Positions 1-6,587 of a stretch of DNA of 26,209 nt are shown piece by piece. Source of the DNA: JAHFRG01 sp041495205 (GTDB lineage: Bacteria > Pseudomonadota > Gammaproteobacteria > Burkholderiales > JAHFRG01). Below the pieces are notes generated by a model that had not been told where the DNA came from, did not search any database, and was given only the letters and a program-made list of their open reading frames with translations. Location of the stretch: NCBI GenBank assembly GCA_041495205.1, contig JBGQCF010000034.1, forward strand, positions 1-26,209, in the 5' to 3' direction. Numbering within the stretch: the stretch's first letter is position 1; each line of letters starts with the position of its first letter. A program made the translations under genes and the position numbers.

Positions 1-6
1 ATCCGG

Positions 7-110
7 GTTTCGGCGCAATGCGGCGCTTGCGTCGTTGCGCTCCTCGTGCTTAAGCTACGGCTATGCACCTTCGTCGCGCGCCTTGCAATCATCCGCATTG
101 CGCCAGAAAC
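7..110. repeat. Imperfect inverted repeat, REP-like element
   Basis: The arm at 7-23 (GTTTCGGCGCAATGCGG) is answered at 93-110 by its reverse complement with one inserted base. About 69 bases separate the arms. The unit lies downstream of the minus-strand YdaT-like gene and could be a dispersed palindromic repeat or a transcript end. There is no T-run, so a classic intrinsic terminator is unlikely. Its copy number in the genome cannot be judged from here. Confidence 0.5.
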
Positions 111-130
111 GCGCTCCGCGGAGGACTTAA

Positions 131-322
131 TCAGAGGTTCCTAGTCAGATTGCCGAGATGGCGTCTTGCCCATTGCTTTGCCTGCCCGATGGCGATCCTT
201 ATCGCCTGCCCTTCAGGGTAACCTTCGGCGAGCAGCGCGTTGGCGATTGCGATCGCCTTGTCGCGCACTGCCGGCGCGAGATGCTTCATTGACGGAGGAA
301 AGTAATCGGAATTCCACGGCAT
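131..322 (-). CDS. Small YdaT-like protein of unknown function
   Basis: A 63-residue soluble protein beginning MPWNSDYFPPSMK. It continues with a helix-rich segment (VRDKAIAIANALL, then EGYPEGQAIRIAIGQAKQWA). This pattern matches a small conserved family best known as Bacillus YdaT: an N-terminal MPW plus a repeat-like helical body. No biochemical role is established to my knowledge. It is divergent from groEL, so the 150-base spacer holding the FNR-type box could serve both genes. The start is supported by the conserved MPW opening, because no clear Shine-Dalgarno sequence precedes it. Assignment rests on recalled family resemblance. Confidence 0.7.
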   Translation of the reverse strand: MPWNSDYFPPSMKHLAPAVRDKAIAIANALLAEGYPEGQAIRIAIGQAKQWARRHLGNLTRNL

Positions 323-393
323 GGCTGACGGTCGGGGATGGTTTTGGGATAATCCGGTTGCATACAGTAAATCGCAGATTATCGCCGCGAAAC

Positions 394-436
394 TTGATCT
401 AAATCAAACGTAGAGCAACGCCACCGATAATATAAT
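394..436 (+). promoter_or_regulatory. FNR/ANR-type box and -10 element in front of groEL
   Basis: TTGATCTAAATCAA at 394-407 is a perfect match to the FNR/ANR consensus TTGAT-N4-ATCAA. A perfect TATAAT lies at 431-436. A start near 442 puts the box centre at about -41.5, the standard class II activating position. No CIRCE element (HrcA operator) is visible. The motif gataatccgg occurs at 348-357 and 459-468, on both sides of the promoter; its meaning is unknown. Confidence 0.8.
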
Positions 437-471
437 CTTTTTAGTTCTCAACATTTCCGATAATCCGGAAT

Positions 472-2094
472 ATGACTGCTAAACAACTGTTGTTTCACCA
501 CGAGGCGAACGCCAAAATCCTTGCAGGCGTCAGCGTTCTTGCAAACGCCGTACGACCCACACTCGGCCCCAAAGCGCGTACCGTAGTGTTGGAAAGATCC
601 TACGGCGCGCCAATCATCATCAACTCCGGAGTCGTGGTCGCAAAGGAAATCGAACTCGAGGACCGCTTCGAGAACATGGGCGCGCAGATGGTGAAAGAAG
701 TCGCCATCAAAACCTCGGATGTCGCTGGCGACGGCACCACTACAGCAACGTTGTTAGCCTACGGCATACTCGTCGAAGGCATGAAATATGTCGCTGCGGG
801 AATGAATCCGATGGACCTCAAACGCGGCATCGATCTGGCGGTCAACGCCGTCGTCACGGAGCTTGAGCGGATGGCGAAGCCCTGCACCACACGCACCGAG
901 ATTACCCAGGTCGCGACGATCTCGGCGAACTGGGACCGCTCCATCGGCGAGATCATCGCCAACGCGATGGAGAAAGTGGGCAAGGAGGGAGTCATCACGG
1001 TCGAAGACGGCTCGGGCCTGATTAGCGAGCTGGAAGTTGTCGAGGGAATGCAGTTCGACCGCGGCTACCTCTCCCCTTACTTCATCAATACCGCCGAAAA
1101 ACAGCGCTCGATCCTGGAAGACGCCTACATTCTGATTTACGACAAGAAGATCTCCTCGATCCACGACCTGCTGCCGGTGCTGGAACAGGTGTCCAAGGCC
1201 GGCAAGACACTGCTCGTGATCGCCGACGATGTCGAGGGCGAAGCGCTGGCGACGCTGGTGGTAAACACGCTGCGCGGCGTGCTCAAGACCTGCGCGGTCA
1301 AGGCCCCGGGATTCGGTGACCGCCGCAAGGCCATGCTCGAGGACATTGCAGTGCTGGCCGGCGGTCGCGTTATTTCCGAGGAAGCAGGCCTGACGCTGGA
1401 GAAGGCCACCCTGAAGGATCTCGGCCGCGCCAAGCGGCTCGAGATTGACAAGGACAATACAACTATCATCGGTGGCGCCGGCGACGCAGCAAAGATCGCA
1501 GCGCGCGTTGCCGACATCCGCCAGCAGGTCAAGGACGCCACCAGCGACTACGACAAGGAAAAGCTGCAAGAACGCGTGGCCAAGCTCGCCGGCGGTGTCG
1601 CAATAGTAAAAGTCGGTGCCGCGACCGAAATGGAAATGAAGGAGAAAAAAGCCCGTGTCGAGGACGCGCTGCACGCAACGCACGCCGCCGTAGAAGAAGG
1701 TATTCTTCCCGGAGGAGGCGTTGCCCTGTTGCGCGCCCGCGCACAGCTCAACGCGCTTCACGGGGAAAACCACGATCAGGATGCCGGCATCAAGATCGTG
1801 CTGCGCGCTCTGGAGGAGCCGCTGCGTCAGATCGTGGCGAACGCCGGTGAGGAGCCGTCGGTGGTCCTCAATCGGGTACTTGAAGGGAAAGACAACTTCG
1901 GTTTCAACGCTCTCACCAATGAATACGGCGACATGGTGCAGATGGGCGTGGTGGATCCGCGCAAAGTGACGCGCACGGCGCTGCAGAATGCGGCCTCGAT
2001 CGCCGGATTAATATTGACGACCGATTGCATGATCGCGCAGAAGCCCGACAAGGGCGAGGGCGGCGGCACTGCACCGGGTGGGATGGAATACTAG
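472..2094 (+). CDS. groEL: Divergent stand-alone chaperonin GroEL paralog
   Basis: A 540-residue group I chaperonin, collinear with E. coli GroEL (548 residues). It would form the ATP-driven folding cage in the cytoplasm. The nucleotide loop GDGTTTAT (D87 equivalent), the VEDALHAT aspartate (D398 equivalent), GGGVAL and the apical substrate-binding segment GYLSPYFIN are all present. Oddities are visible. The usual TKDG at residues 50-53 is INSG, so K51 and the catalytic D52 are replaced by Asn and Ser. TLGPKG reads TLGPKA. The C-terminal GGM tail is reduced to a short GGG..PGGMEY end. No groES lies beside it. No strong Shine-Dalgarno precedes the ATG, but the start aligns with GroEL position 1. 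The FNR-type promoter and lack of CIRCE suggest a low-oxygen chaperonin rather than the housekeeping copy. Confidence 0.95.
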   Translation: MTAKQLLFHHEANAKILAGVSVLANAVRPTLGPKARTVVLERSYGAPIIINSGVVVAKEIELEDRFENMGAQMVKEVAIKTSDVAGDGTTTATLLAYGILVEGMKYVAAGMNPMDLKRGIDLAVNAVVTELERMAKPCTTRTEITQVATISANWDRSIGEIIANAMEKVGKEGVITVEDGSGLISELEVVEGMQFDRGYLSPYFINTAEKQRSILEDAYILIYDKKISSIHDLLPVLEQVSKAGKTLLVIADDVEGEALATLVVNTLRGVLKTCAVKAPGFGDRRKAMLEDIAVLAGGRVISEEAGLTLEKATLKDLGRAKRLEIDKDNTTIIGGAGDAAKIAARVADIRQQVKDATSDYDKEKLQERVAKLAGGVAIVKVGAATEMEMKEKKARVEDALHATHAAVEEGILPGGGVALLRARAQLNALHGENHDQDAGIKIVLRALEEPLRQIVANAGEEPSVVLNRVLEGKDNFGFNALTNEYGDMVQMGVVDPRKVTRTALQNAASIAGLILTTDCMIAQKPDKGEGGGTAPGGMEY

Positions 2095-2153
2095 CCTGTA
2101 CATCGCCGGCCTGGACGTGGTGCGGCCGCGGCGACATTAAAAGGAGATCTGTC

Positions 2154-2459
2154 ATGCCGACATTTATCATGCTTACCCGCGTGTCCGTCGAGTCGGTACA
2201 CCAACCGAAATCCCTCGAAACCCTCGAGCGGCACGCGGTGGATCAGATCCGCAAGGTCTGCCCCAACGTAAATTGGGTCGCAAGCTACGCTGTGCTCGGG
2301 CCTTATGACTACATCGACATTTTCACAGCGCCCGACCTGGAAACCGCAATGCGCGTATCGGTGCTGATCCGCAGCTTCGGACACGCCAGCTCGGAGATCT
2401 GGCCTGCGCTCGACTGGGCGGGGTTCAAGAAGATGGTTCACTCGTTGCCCGAGGCGTAG
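2154..2459 (+). CDS. GYD-domain protein
   Basis: A 101-residue protein matching the GYD family: small ferredoxin-fold proteins named for a Gly-Tyr-Asp motif, here GPYDYIDIF near residue 50. The family opening is also visible as MPTFIMLTRVS. The start at 2154 is chosen because AAGGAG lies 7 bases upstream; the frame is open further 5' but would run into groEL. It lies 59 bases after groEL on the same strand with no clear terminator between, so cotranscription from the FNR-type promoter is likely. Family members are probable small-molecule or regulatory proteins of unproven function, often found beside stress genes. Confidence 0.85.
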   Translation: MPTFIMLTRVSVESVHQPKSLETLERHAVDQIRKVCPNVNWVASYAVLGPYDYIDIFTAPDLETAMRVSVLIRSFGHASSEIWPALDWAGFKKMVHSLPEA

Positions 2460-2532
2460 CCGCCGCCAGTTGCCGGTGCCCGGAGTCATGGTTACCAGGA
2501 CATTCCAGTCGTTCCCATGCCCCGCTGCCCCG

Positions 2533-2548
2533 GGGCCGAGACCGGCCC
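2533..2548 (+). terminator. Weak GC hairpin after the groEL-GYD unit
   Basis: GGGCCG at 2533-2538 and CGGCCC at 2543-2548 form a six-pair stem with a four-base loop, 74 bases after the GYD stop. There is no T-run. It could be a transcript-end structure, but intrinsic termination is not established. Confidence 0.25.
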
Positions 2549-2575
2549 AGCATCGCCCGACGAAAGCGACTGCGT

Positions 2576-2616
2576 TTGATTAAAATCAAATGCGTCGCCG
2601 CCAGAAGGTGCATATT
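2576..2616 (+). promoter_or_regulatory. FNR/ANR-type box and -10 element in front of hpf
   Basis: TTGATTAAAATCAA at 2576-2589 is again a perfect FNR/ANR consensus. A -10-like CATATT sits at 2611-2616, giving a start near 2623-2624 and a box centre at about -41. The arrangement repeats that in front of groEL. The leader to the ATG is about 70 bases. Confidence 0.75.
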
Positions 2617-2693
2617 TTCAGTTAGCGCATCGGCCCGGTCTTGCGGACCGGTGTTACTTGATAGTATTGTTTCAGGAGTCAACACCAACCCAT

Positions 2694-3257
2694 ATGCAAG
2701 TCCCTCTGCAGATTACCTTCCGTAATTTTCCGCGCTCCGAGGCGGTCGAGACGCGCATTCGCGAGAAGGCGGCGAAGCTCGAGGAATTCCATCCGCGCAT
2801 AACCAGCTGCCGCGTCGTCGTCGAGGAGCGGCATCGTCACCATCACCAGGGCAAGCAGTTCACCGTGCGCCTCGACATCCGCGTACCCGGCCACGAGCTG
2901 GCCATCGACCGCGACCATGACGAGGACATCTACGTGGCAGTGCGGGACGCGTTCGACGCCGCTGGCCGGAAGCTCGAAGACGTCGTACGAACCATGCGCG
3001 GCGACGTCAAGGTGCACGAAATGCCGCAGCATGGCAGGGTAGCGCGACTGTTTCTCGAGGAGGGCTACGGCTTCATCGAGACCGCCGACGGGCGGGAGTT
3101 CTATTTCAGCCGCGACAACGTGGTCGAGCCGTCCTTCGATCAGCTCGAGATCGGCACTGCAGTGCAATTCATCGAGGAAGTCGCGAGCGAAGGCGCGAGC
3201 GAAGGCCGGCAAGCGAAGCGCGTAAGTGTCGGCAAGCACCACCAGCTCGCGGATTGA
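2694..3257 (+). CDS. hpf: Ribosome hibernation promoting factor fused to a cold-shock domain
   Basis: A 187-residue protein. Residues about 1-105 are an HPF/RaiA (S30AE) domain, opening MQVPLQITFRNFPRSEAVE and ending in a helix rich in acidic and basic residues. This fold binds the 30S decoding site and silences ribosomes in starvation or anoxia. Residues about 112-180 look like a cold-shock OB fold, with RNP-1-like EGYGFIET and RNP-2-like EFYFSRDNV. The ATG at 2694 begins the canonical beta strand; AGGAG at 2674-2678 is slightly distant. A TTG at 2658 is a less likely longer start. HPF-CSD fusions are known and differ from the long HPF that carries a dimerisation tail. The FNR-type promoter suggests ribosome hibernation at low oxygen. 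Confidence 0.9.
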   Translation: MQVPLQITFRNFPRSEAVETRIREKAAKLEEFHPRITSCRVVVEERHRHHHQGKQFTVRLDIRVPGHELAIDRDHDEDIYVAVRDAFDAAGRKLEDVVRTMRGDVKVHEMPQHGRVARLFLEEGYGFIETADGREFYFSRDNVVEPSFDQLEIGTAVQFIEEVASEGASEGRQAKRVSVGKHHQLAD

Positions 3258-3259
3258 GC

Positions 3260-3273
3260 CGTCGCGCGCGACG
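3260..3273. terminator. Perfect palindrome between convergent hpf and dksA
   Basis: CGTCGCGCGCGACG at 3260-3273 is a perfect 14-base palindrome in the 17-base gap between two converging stops. It may act as a bidirectional transcript end, although no T-tract follows on either strand. Confidence 0.35.
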
Positions 3274-3274
3274 C

Positions 3275-3667
3275 CTACAGTTTAGTTTCGCTCGCGTGCG
3301 CATAGGTCTTTTCGTGCACGCGCTGGCAGTCGAAGCATCGGATGGCGGCGGGGTTAACGCGCAGTCGCTCAAAAGCAATGGCGCCGCCGCATTCGGCGCA
3401 AGCGCCATAGGTGCCTGCGCCAATGCGGGCCTGTGCGGCCTCGAGCTCGCGGATTTCCAGGAGGTCGCGCGAGACTTCGGCATTGTCAAGGTCGGAAATG
3501 AGGTCCGCAACGGCCTCGTCTCCGGTGTCGGTTACCGGACCGGCGATCTCGCCGTAGGTTTCGTCGCGCGATCGGGCCACTTCCTCGTGGACCTCCGCCA
3601 TGAGCGAATCATGGCGCTCCTTGATGATGCGCTGCAGCTCGTCGAGCTGCCCTCGGGTCAAGTCCAT
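3275..3667 (-). CDS. DksA/TraR-family zinc-finger regulator
   Basis: A 130-residue DksA/TraR protein, a secondary-channel RNA polymerase regulator that works with (p)ppGpp in the stringent response. The N-terminal half is a predicted coiled coil (MDLTRGQLDELQRIIKERH onward). The acidic tip region reads TDTGDEAVADL, similar in type to the DksA tip but not the exact DxxDxA motif. The C-terminal zinc finger is CAECGG...RCFDCQ, a four-cysteine form. The start at 3667 is preceded by AAGGAG at good spacing; a longer frame upstream would overlap the promoter. It is shorter than E. coli DksA (151 residues), so it is probably an accessory paralog. It is divergent from the APH-AAA kinase and shares the FNR-type box at 3741-3754. 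Confidence 0.88.
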   Translation of the reverse strand: MDLTRGQLDELQRIIKERHDSLMAEVHEEVARSRDETYGEIAGPVTDTGDEAVADLISDLDNAEVSRDLLEIRELEAAQARIGAGTYGACAECGGAIAFERLRVNPAAIRCFDCQRVHEKTYAHASETKL

Positions 3668-3713
3668 CGCTGATCTCCTTCGTACACGACGGCGGGCTCC
3701 GCCAGTGCAGTTG

Positions 3714-3782
3714 ACTATAGCAGTACGCGGGCCGCCCCAATTGATCCAGGTCAAGTTCCGTCCCCGCGGGAGGCAAATAATG
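3714..3782. promoter_or_regulatory. Shared FNR/DNR-type box between divergent dksA and kinase genes
   Basis: TTGATCCAGGTCAA at 3741-3754 matches the FNR/DNR pattern with a GTCAA right half-site. On the minus strand TATAGT (3714-3719) is a good -10, with a start near 3707 and the box at about -41. On the plus strand AATAAT at 3776-3781 would give a start near 3789, again about -41. One site could therefore activate both genes. Dimensions are read from the sequence; oxygen control is inferred. Confidence 0.65.
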
Positions 3783-3859
3783 ATACATATGAGGCTTCGC
3801 GGGCTGGCGCCCGCTCGATGCGAAACTTACCTTAAACGAAATAATCTTCGGGGGACAAT

Positions 3860-5500
3860 GTGCGGGCGACCTGCGGCCAAATACCACAGCCTGGAGGCAA
3901 GTTCGCTGGAGATCAGTCATCATTTGAACGACTGATCGCGGCACTGCGCGAGCCAAAGTGCTATCCGCATCCGGTGCAGCGCGTGGAGGTAGTGGAGACG
4001 CATATCTCCTGTGTTTTGCTGACCGGCGATTATGCATACAAAATAAAGAAACCGGTCAACCTTGGTTTCCTTGATTTCCGCTCTCTTAAATCGCGCCGTT
4101 TCTATTGCGATGAGGAGCTGCGTCTTAACCGCCGCACCGCACCGCTGCTTTATCTGGATGTAGTTGCTATTACCGGCAGCGAGTCAGCGCCGGTGGTGGG
4201 CGGCACCGGGCCTCCAATAGAATACGCAGTGAGGATGCGCCAGTTCCCGCAGGAAGCCTTGCTTGACCGGATGGCGAAGAGCGGGACGCTCACGCCAATA
4301 GTCCTTGACGCTCTCGCGCGGGTGGTGGCTGAATTCCACTCGGGCATCGAAAGAGCGGGCGCGGTACGGCCGTTCGGCTCGCCGCAACGGGTGTTGGCGC
4401 CCGCCACCCAGAATTTCGACCAGATGCAGGAACTCGTGAAAGCGGAGCCGGATCGCGATCTGCTGCAAAAACTCCAAGCTTGGACCGAGCGTAAATACAC
4501 GTCGCTTTATGTGCTGTTTGATTCGCGCAAGCGCGACGGTTTTGTTCGCGAGTGTCACGGTGACCTGCACCTCGGCAACATCGCATTGCTTGACGGTGTG
4601 CCGACCCTGTTCGACTGCATCGAGTTCAATGACGAGTTCCGCTGGATTGACGTAATGAACGAAGCGGCGTTCCTGATGATGGACTTGCTCGACCATGAAT
4701 TGCGGGCGCTCGCCTTCCGCTTCCTGAATGGCTATCTTGAGATAACGGGAGATTACGCCGGGATGCGGGTGCTGCGTTATTATCTTGTCTATCGCGCTCT
4801 GGTACGTGCGAAAATCTCCTGCATTCGTGCACACCAGCCGCACGTTACGGCGCAGGAAAAAACCGACGCCGAGCGTCAGTACCGAAGCCGTTTTCAGCTC
4901 GCCAAGTCGCTTTCCGCCCATTCTCCGCGTGCATTGATCATCATGCACGGGCTGTCAGGGTCGGGAAAGACCACGATCGCGCAAACATTGCTCGAATCGC
5001 TGGGTGCGGTACGGTTGCGCTCCGACGTTGAGCGCAAGCGCCTGCATGGCCTCGAGGCTCAAACGAAAACTGATAGCGAGCTCGATGCGGGGATTTATGC
5101 GCCTGGTGAAACCGAGCGGACCTATAACCGCCTAGCGGAGCTCGCGTGCCAAGTCATTGCGGCGGACTATCCGGTCATCGTGGATGCGGCCTTCCTTGCC
5201 CGTCAACAGCGCGACTTGTTTTGCAGGCTCGCTCACGTAATGGCCGTGCCTTTCGCAATCATTTCGTGCACAGCGCCGGAGATTGTGCTTCGCGACCGGA
5301 TCGGGCGGCGCGAGAGCGAGGGGAAGGATGCCTCAGAGGCAGGGCTCGCTGTGCTCAAGCGGCAGCTTGCGGCGCAGGAACCGCTCGGGGAAGACGAGGC
5401 TGTGCAAGCGCTCACGATAGACTCTGCACAAGGCATGGGGTCAGCAGGCAAGTTGGCGGAGGCGCTTGCGTTGCGCTTCGGCTTAACTTCTCCTGGTTGA
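3860..5500 (+). CDS. Bifunctional APH-like kinase / AAA P-loop kinase
   Basis: A 546-residue protein with two domains. Residues about 20-330 resemble aminoglycoside phosphotransferase/protein-kinase-like enzymes: KIKKPVNLGFLDF in the N-lobe, the catalytic loop CHGDLHLGN near residue 232, and FDCIEFNDEFRWID downstream. Residues about 350-540 are a P-loop kinase with Walker A GLSGSGKTT near residue 362. The same order (COG2187 plus COG0645) is found in mycobacterial Rv2004c, a DosR-regulon member; the substrate is unknown. The GTG start at 3860 follows a G-rich stretch (3850-3854); an internal start a little downstream cannot be excluded. It is the first gene of a probable unit with the DHH gene and is likely driven by the FNR-type box upstream. 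Confidence 0.88.
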   Translation: MRATCGQIPQPGGKFAGDQSSFERLIAALREPKCYPHPVQRVEVVETHISCVLLTGDYAYKIKKPVNLGFLDFRSLKSRRFYCDEELRLNRRTAPLLYLDVVAITGSESAPVVGGTGPPIEYAVRMRQFPQEALLDRMAKSGTLTPIVLDALARVVAEFHSGIERAGAVRPFGSPQRVLAPATQNFDQMQELVKAEPDRDLLQKLQAWTERKYTSLYVLFDSRKRDGFVRECHGDLHLGNIALLDGVPTLFDCIEFNDEFRWIDVMNEAAFLMMDLLDHELRALAFRFLNGYLEITGDYAGMRVLRYYLVYRALVRAKISCIRAHQPHVTAQEKTDAERQYRSRFQLAKSLSAHSPRALIIMHGLSGSGKTTIAQTLLESLGAVRLRSDVERKRLHGLEAQTKTDSELDAGIYAPGETERTYNRLAELACQVIAADYPVIVDAAFLARQQRDLFCRLAHVMAVPFAIISCTAPEIVLRDRIGRRESEGKDASEAGLAVLKRQLAAQEPLGEDEAVQALTIDSAQGMGSAGKLAEALALRFGLTSPG

Positions 5501-5506
5501 TTGCGT

Positions 5507-6469
5507 ATGCGGCATATCGACGTTTTCAACGGCGACGCAGACGGAATCTGCGCCTTGCACCAACTTCGCATGGCCGAGCCGGTCGAAGCCGAGCTGATTA
5601 CCGGCGTCAAACACGACATCGAGCTGATAAAGCGCGTCAACGCGGGGAGCGGCGACCAGGTCACGGTCCTTGACGTTTCGCTCGAGCGCAACCGCGGCGC
5701 GCTGCTCAAGCTGCTTGAGCGCGGCGCGCGCGTGCGTTATTTCGATCACCATGCTGCGCCCGACATTCCCGTCCATCCCGGTTTGGAGGCAATGATCGAC
5801 GAATCCGCCGACGTATGCACCAGCATATTGGTTGACCGTTATCTCGGCGGCCGCTTTCGAATTTGGGCGGTGGTCGCGGCCTTCGGCGATAACCTGGGCA
5901 ATCCCGCATCGAAGCTCGCCGAATCGCTCAAGCTGGACAAAGATCAGCAAGGCGCGCTTCGGGAACTGGGGGAAAACCTCAACTACAACGCCTATGGGGA
6001 GACCGAGTCCGATCTGCTTATTCCTCCGGCTGAACTGTACCGGATGATCAAACGTTATGCTGACCCATTCCATTTGATGCGCAAGGAATCTCTCCTTGGG
6101 CGGCTGGGCAAAGAACGGGTTTCTGATCTGCAGCAAGCGCTGGCGATTGCGCCGCAGCGCATGTCGGGCACGTCGGACGTGTATATACTCCCGGATGAGC
6201 CGTGGAGCCGCAGAGTCAGCGGCACATTTGCAAATCACCTTGCGACTGCGGATCCGAAGCGCGCTCACGCGGTTCTCACCCGGAACGCGCGCGGCGGCTA
6301 CACTATCAGCGTACGATCACCGCGAGACGGGAAAAAGCCCGCGCTGGATTTTTGCCGGCTGTTTCCCACGGGCGGGGGCAGGCGGCACGCAGCGGGTATC
6401 AATCACCTTGAACCGGCCCGTCTCGAAGAATTTCTGGACAGGTTCGAAGAAAGCTTTCGAGCAGGATAA
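5507..6469 (+). CDS. DHH-superfamily phosphoesterase
   Basis: A 320-residue DHH/DHHA1-type protein. The metal-binding motifs appear in order: FNGDADG (motif I), VLDVS (II), YFDHHA (III, the DHH signature) and AAFGDN (IV). A C-terminal DHHA1-like glycine motif reads GGGRRHAAGI. The superfamily includes nano-RNA and cyclic dinucleotide phosphodiesterases and PPX-type enzymes; the substrate here cannot be assigned. The ATG at 5507 lies six bases after the kinase stop, and a TTG two codons earlier is possible, so translational coupling with the kinase gene is likely. The Shine-Dalgarno is weak. Confidence 0.88.
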   Translation: MRHIDVFNGDADGICALHQLRMAEPVEAELITGVKHDIELIKRVNAGSGDQVTVLDVSLERNRGALLKLLERGARVRYFDHHAAPDIPVHPGLEAMIDESADVCTSILVDRYLGGRFRIWAVVAAFGDNLGNPASKLAESLKLDKDQQGALRELGENLNYNAYGETESDLLIPPAELYRMIKRYADPFHLMRKESLLGRLGKERVSDLQQALAIAPQRMSGTSDVYILPDEPWSRRVSGTFANHLATADPKRAHAVLTRNARGGYTISVRSPRDGKKPALDFCRLFPTGGGRRHAAGINHLEPARLEEFLDRFEESFRAG

Positions 6470-6587
6470 GCGTTCTAAATCATTCGAACCGTCCGCACGC
6501 AGCATACACCAGGCTTTTCCCCCATCACCACGGATCAAAAAATCGGTCAGTGCAAATCGAAAGAATACGGCGTAGTTTTTGTGCGTT

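Noticed and set aside
323..471. CIRCE (HrcA operator) in front of groEL
   Set aside because: No TTAGCACTC-N9-GAGTGCTAA pattern is present; the only clear operator is the FNR-type box.
754..1773. Long open frame antisense to groEL
   Set aside because: It is a shadow of a highly conserved coding frame, and its product resembles no family.
4184..4948. Open frame antisense to the APH-AAA kinase
   Set aside because: Codon shadow of a clear two-domain gene; no recognisable family.
6478..6495. tRNA T-loop-like TTCGAACC
   Set aside because: No cloverleaf arms flank it, so it is not a tRNA gene.
6470..6587. FNR box in front of the P-type ATPase
   Set aside because: Only a partial half-site is visible around 6534-6539; the second half does not fit at the right spacing.
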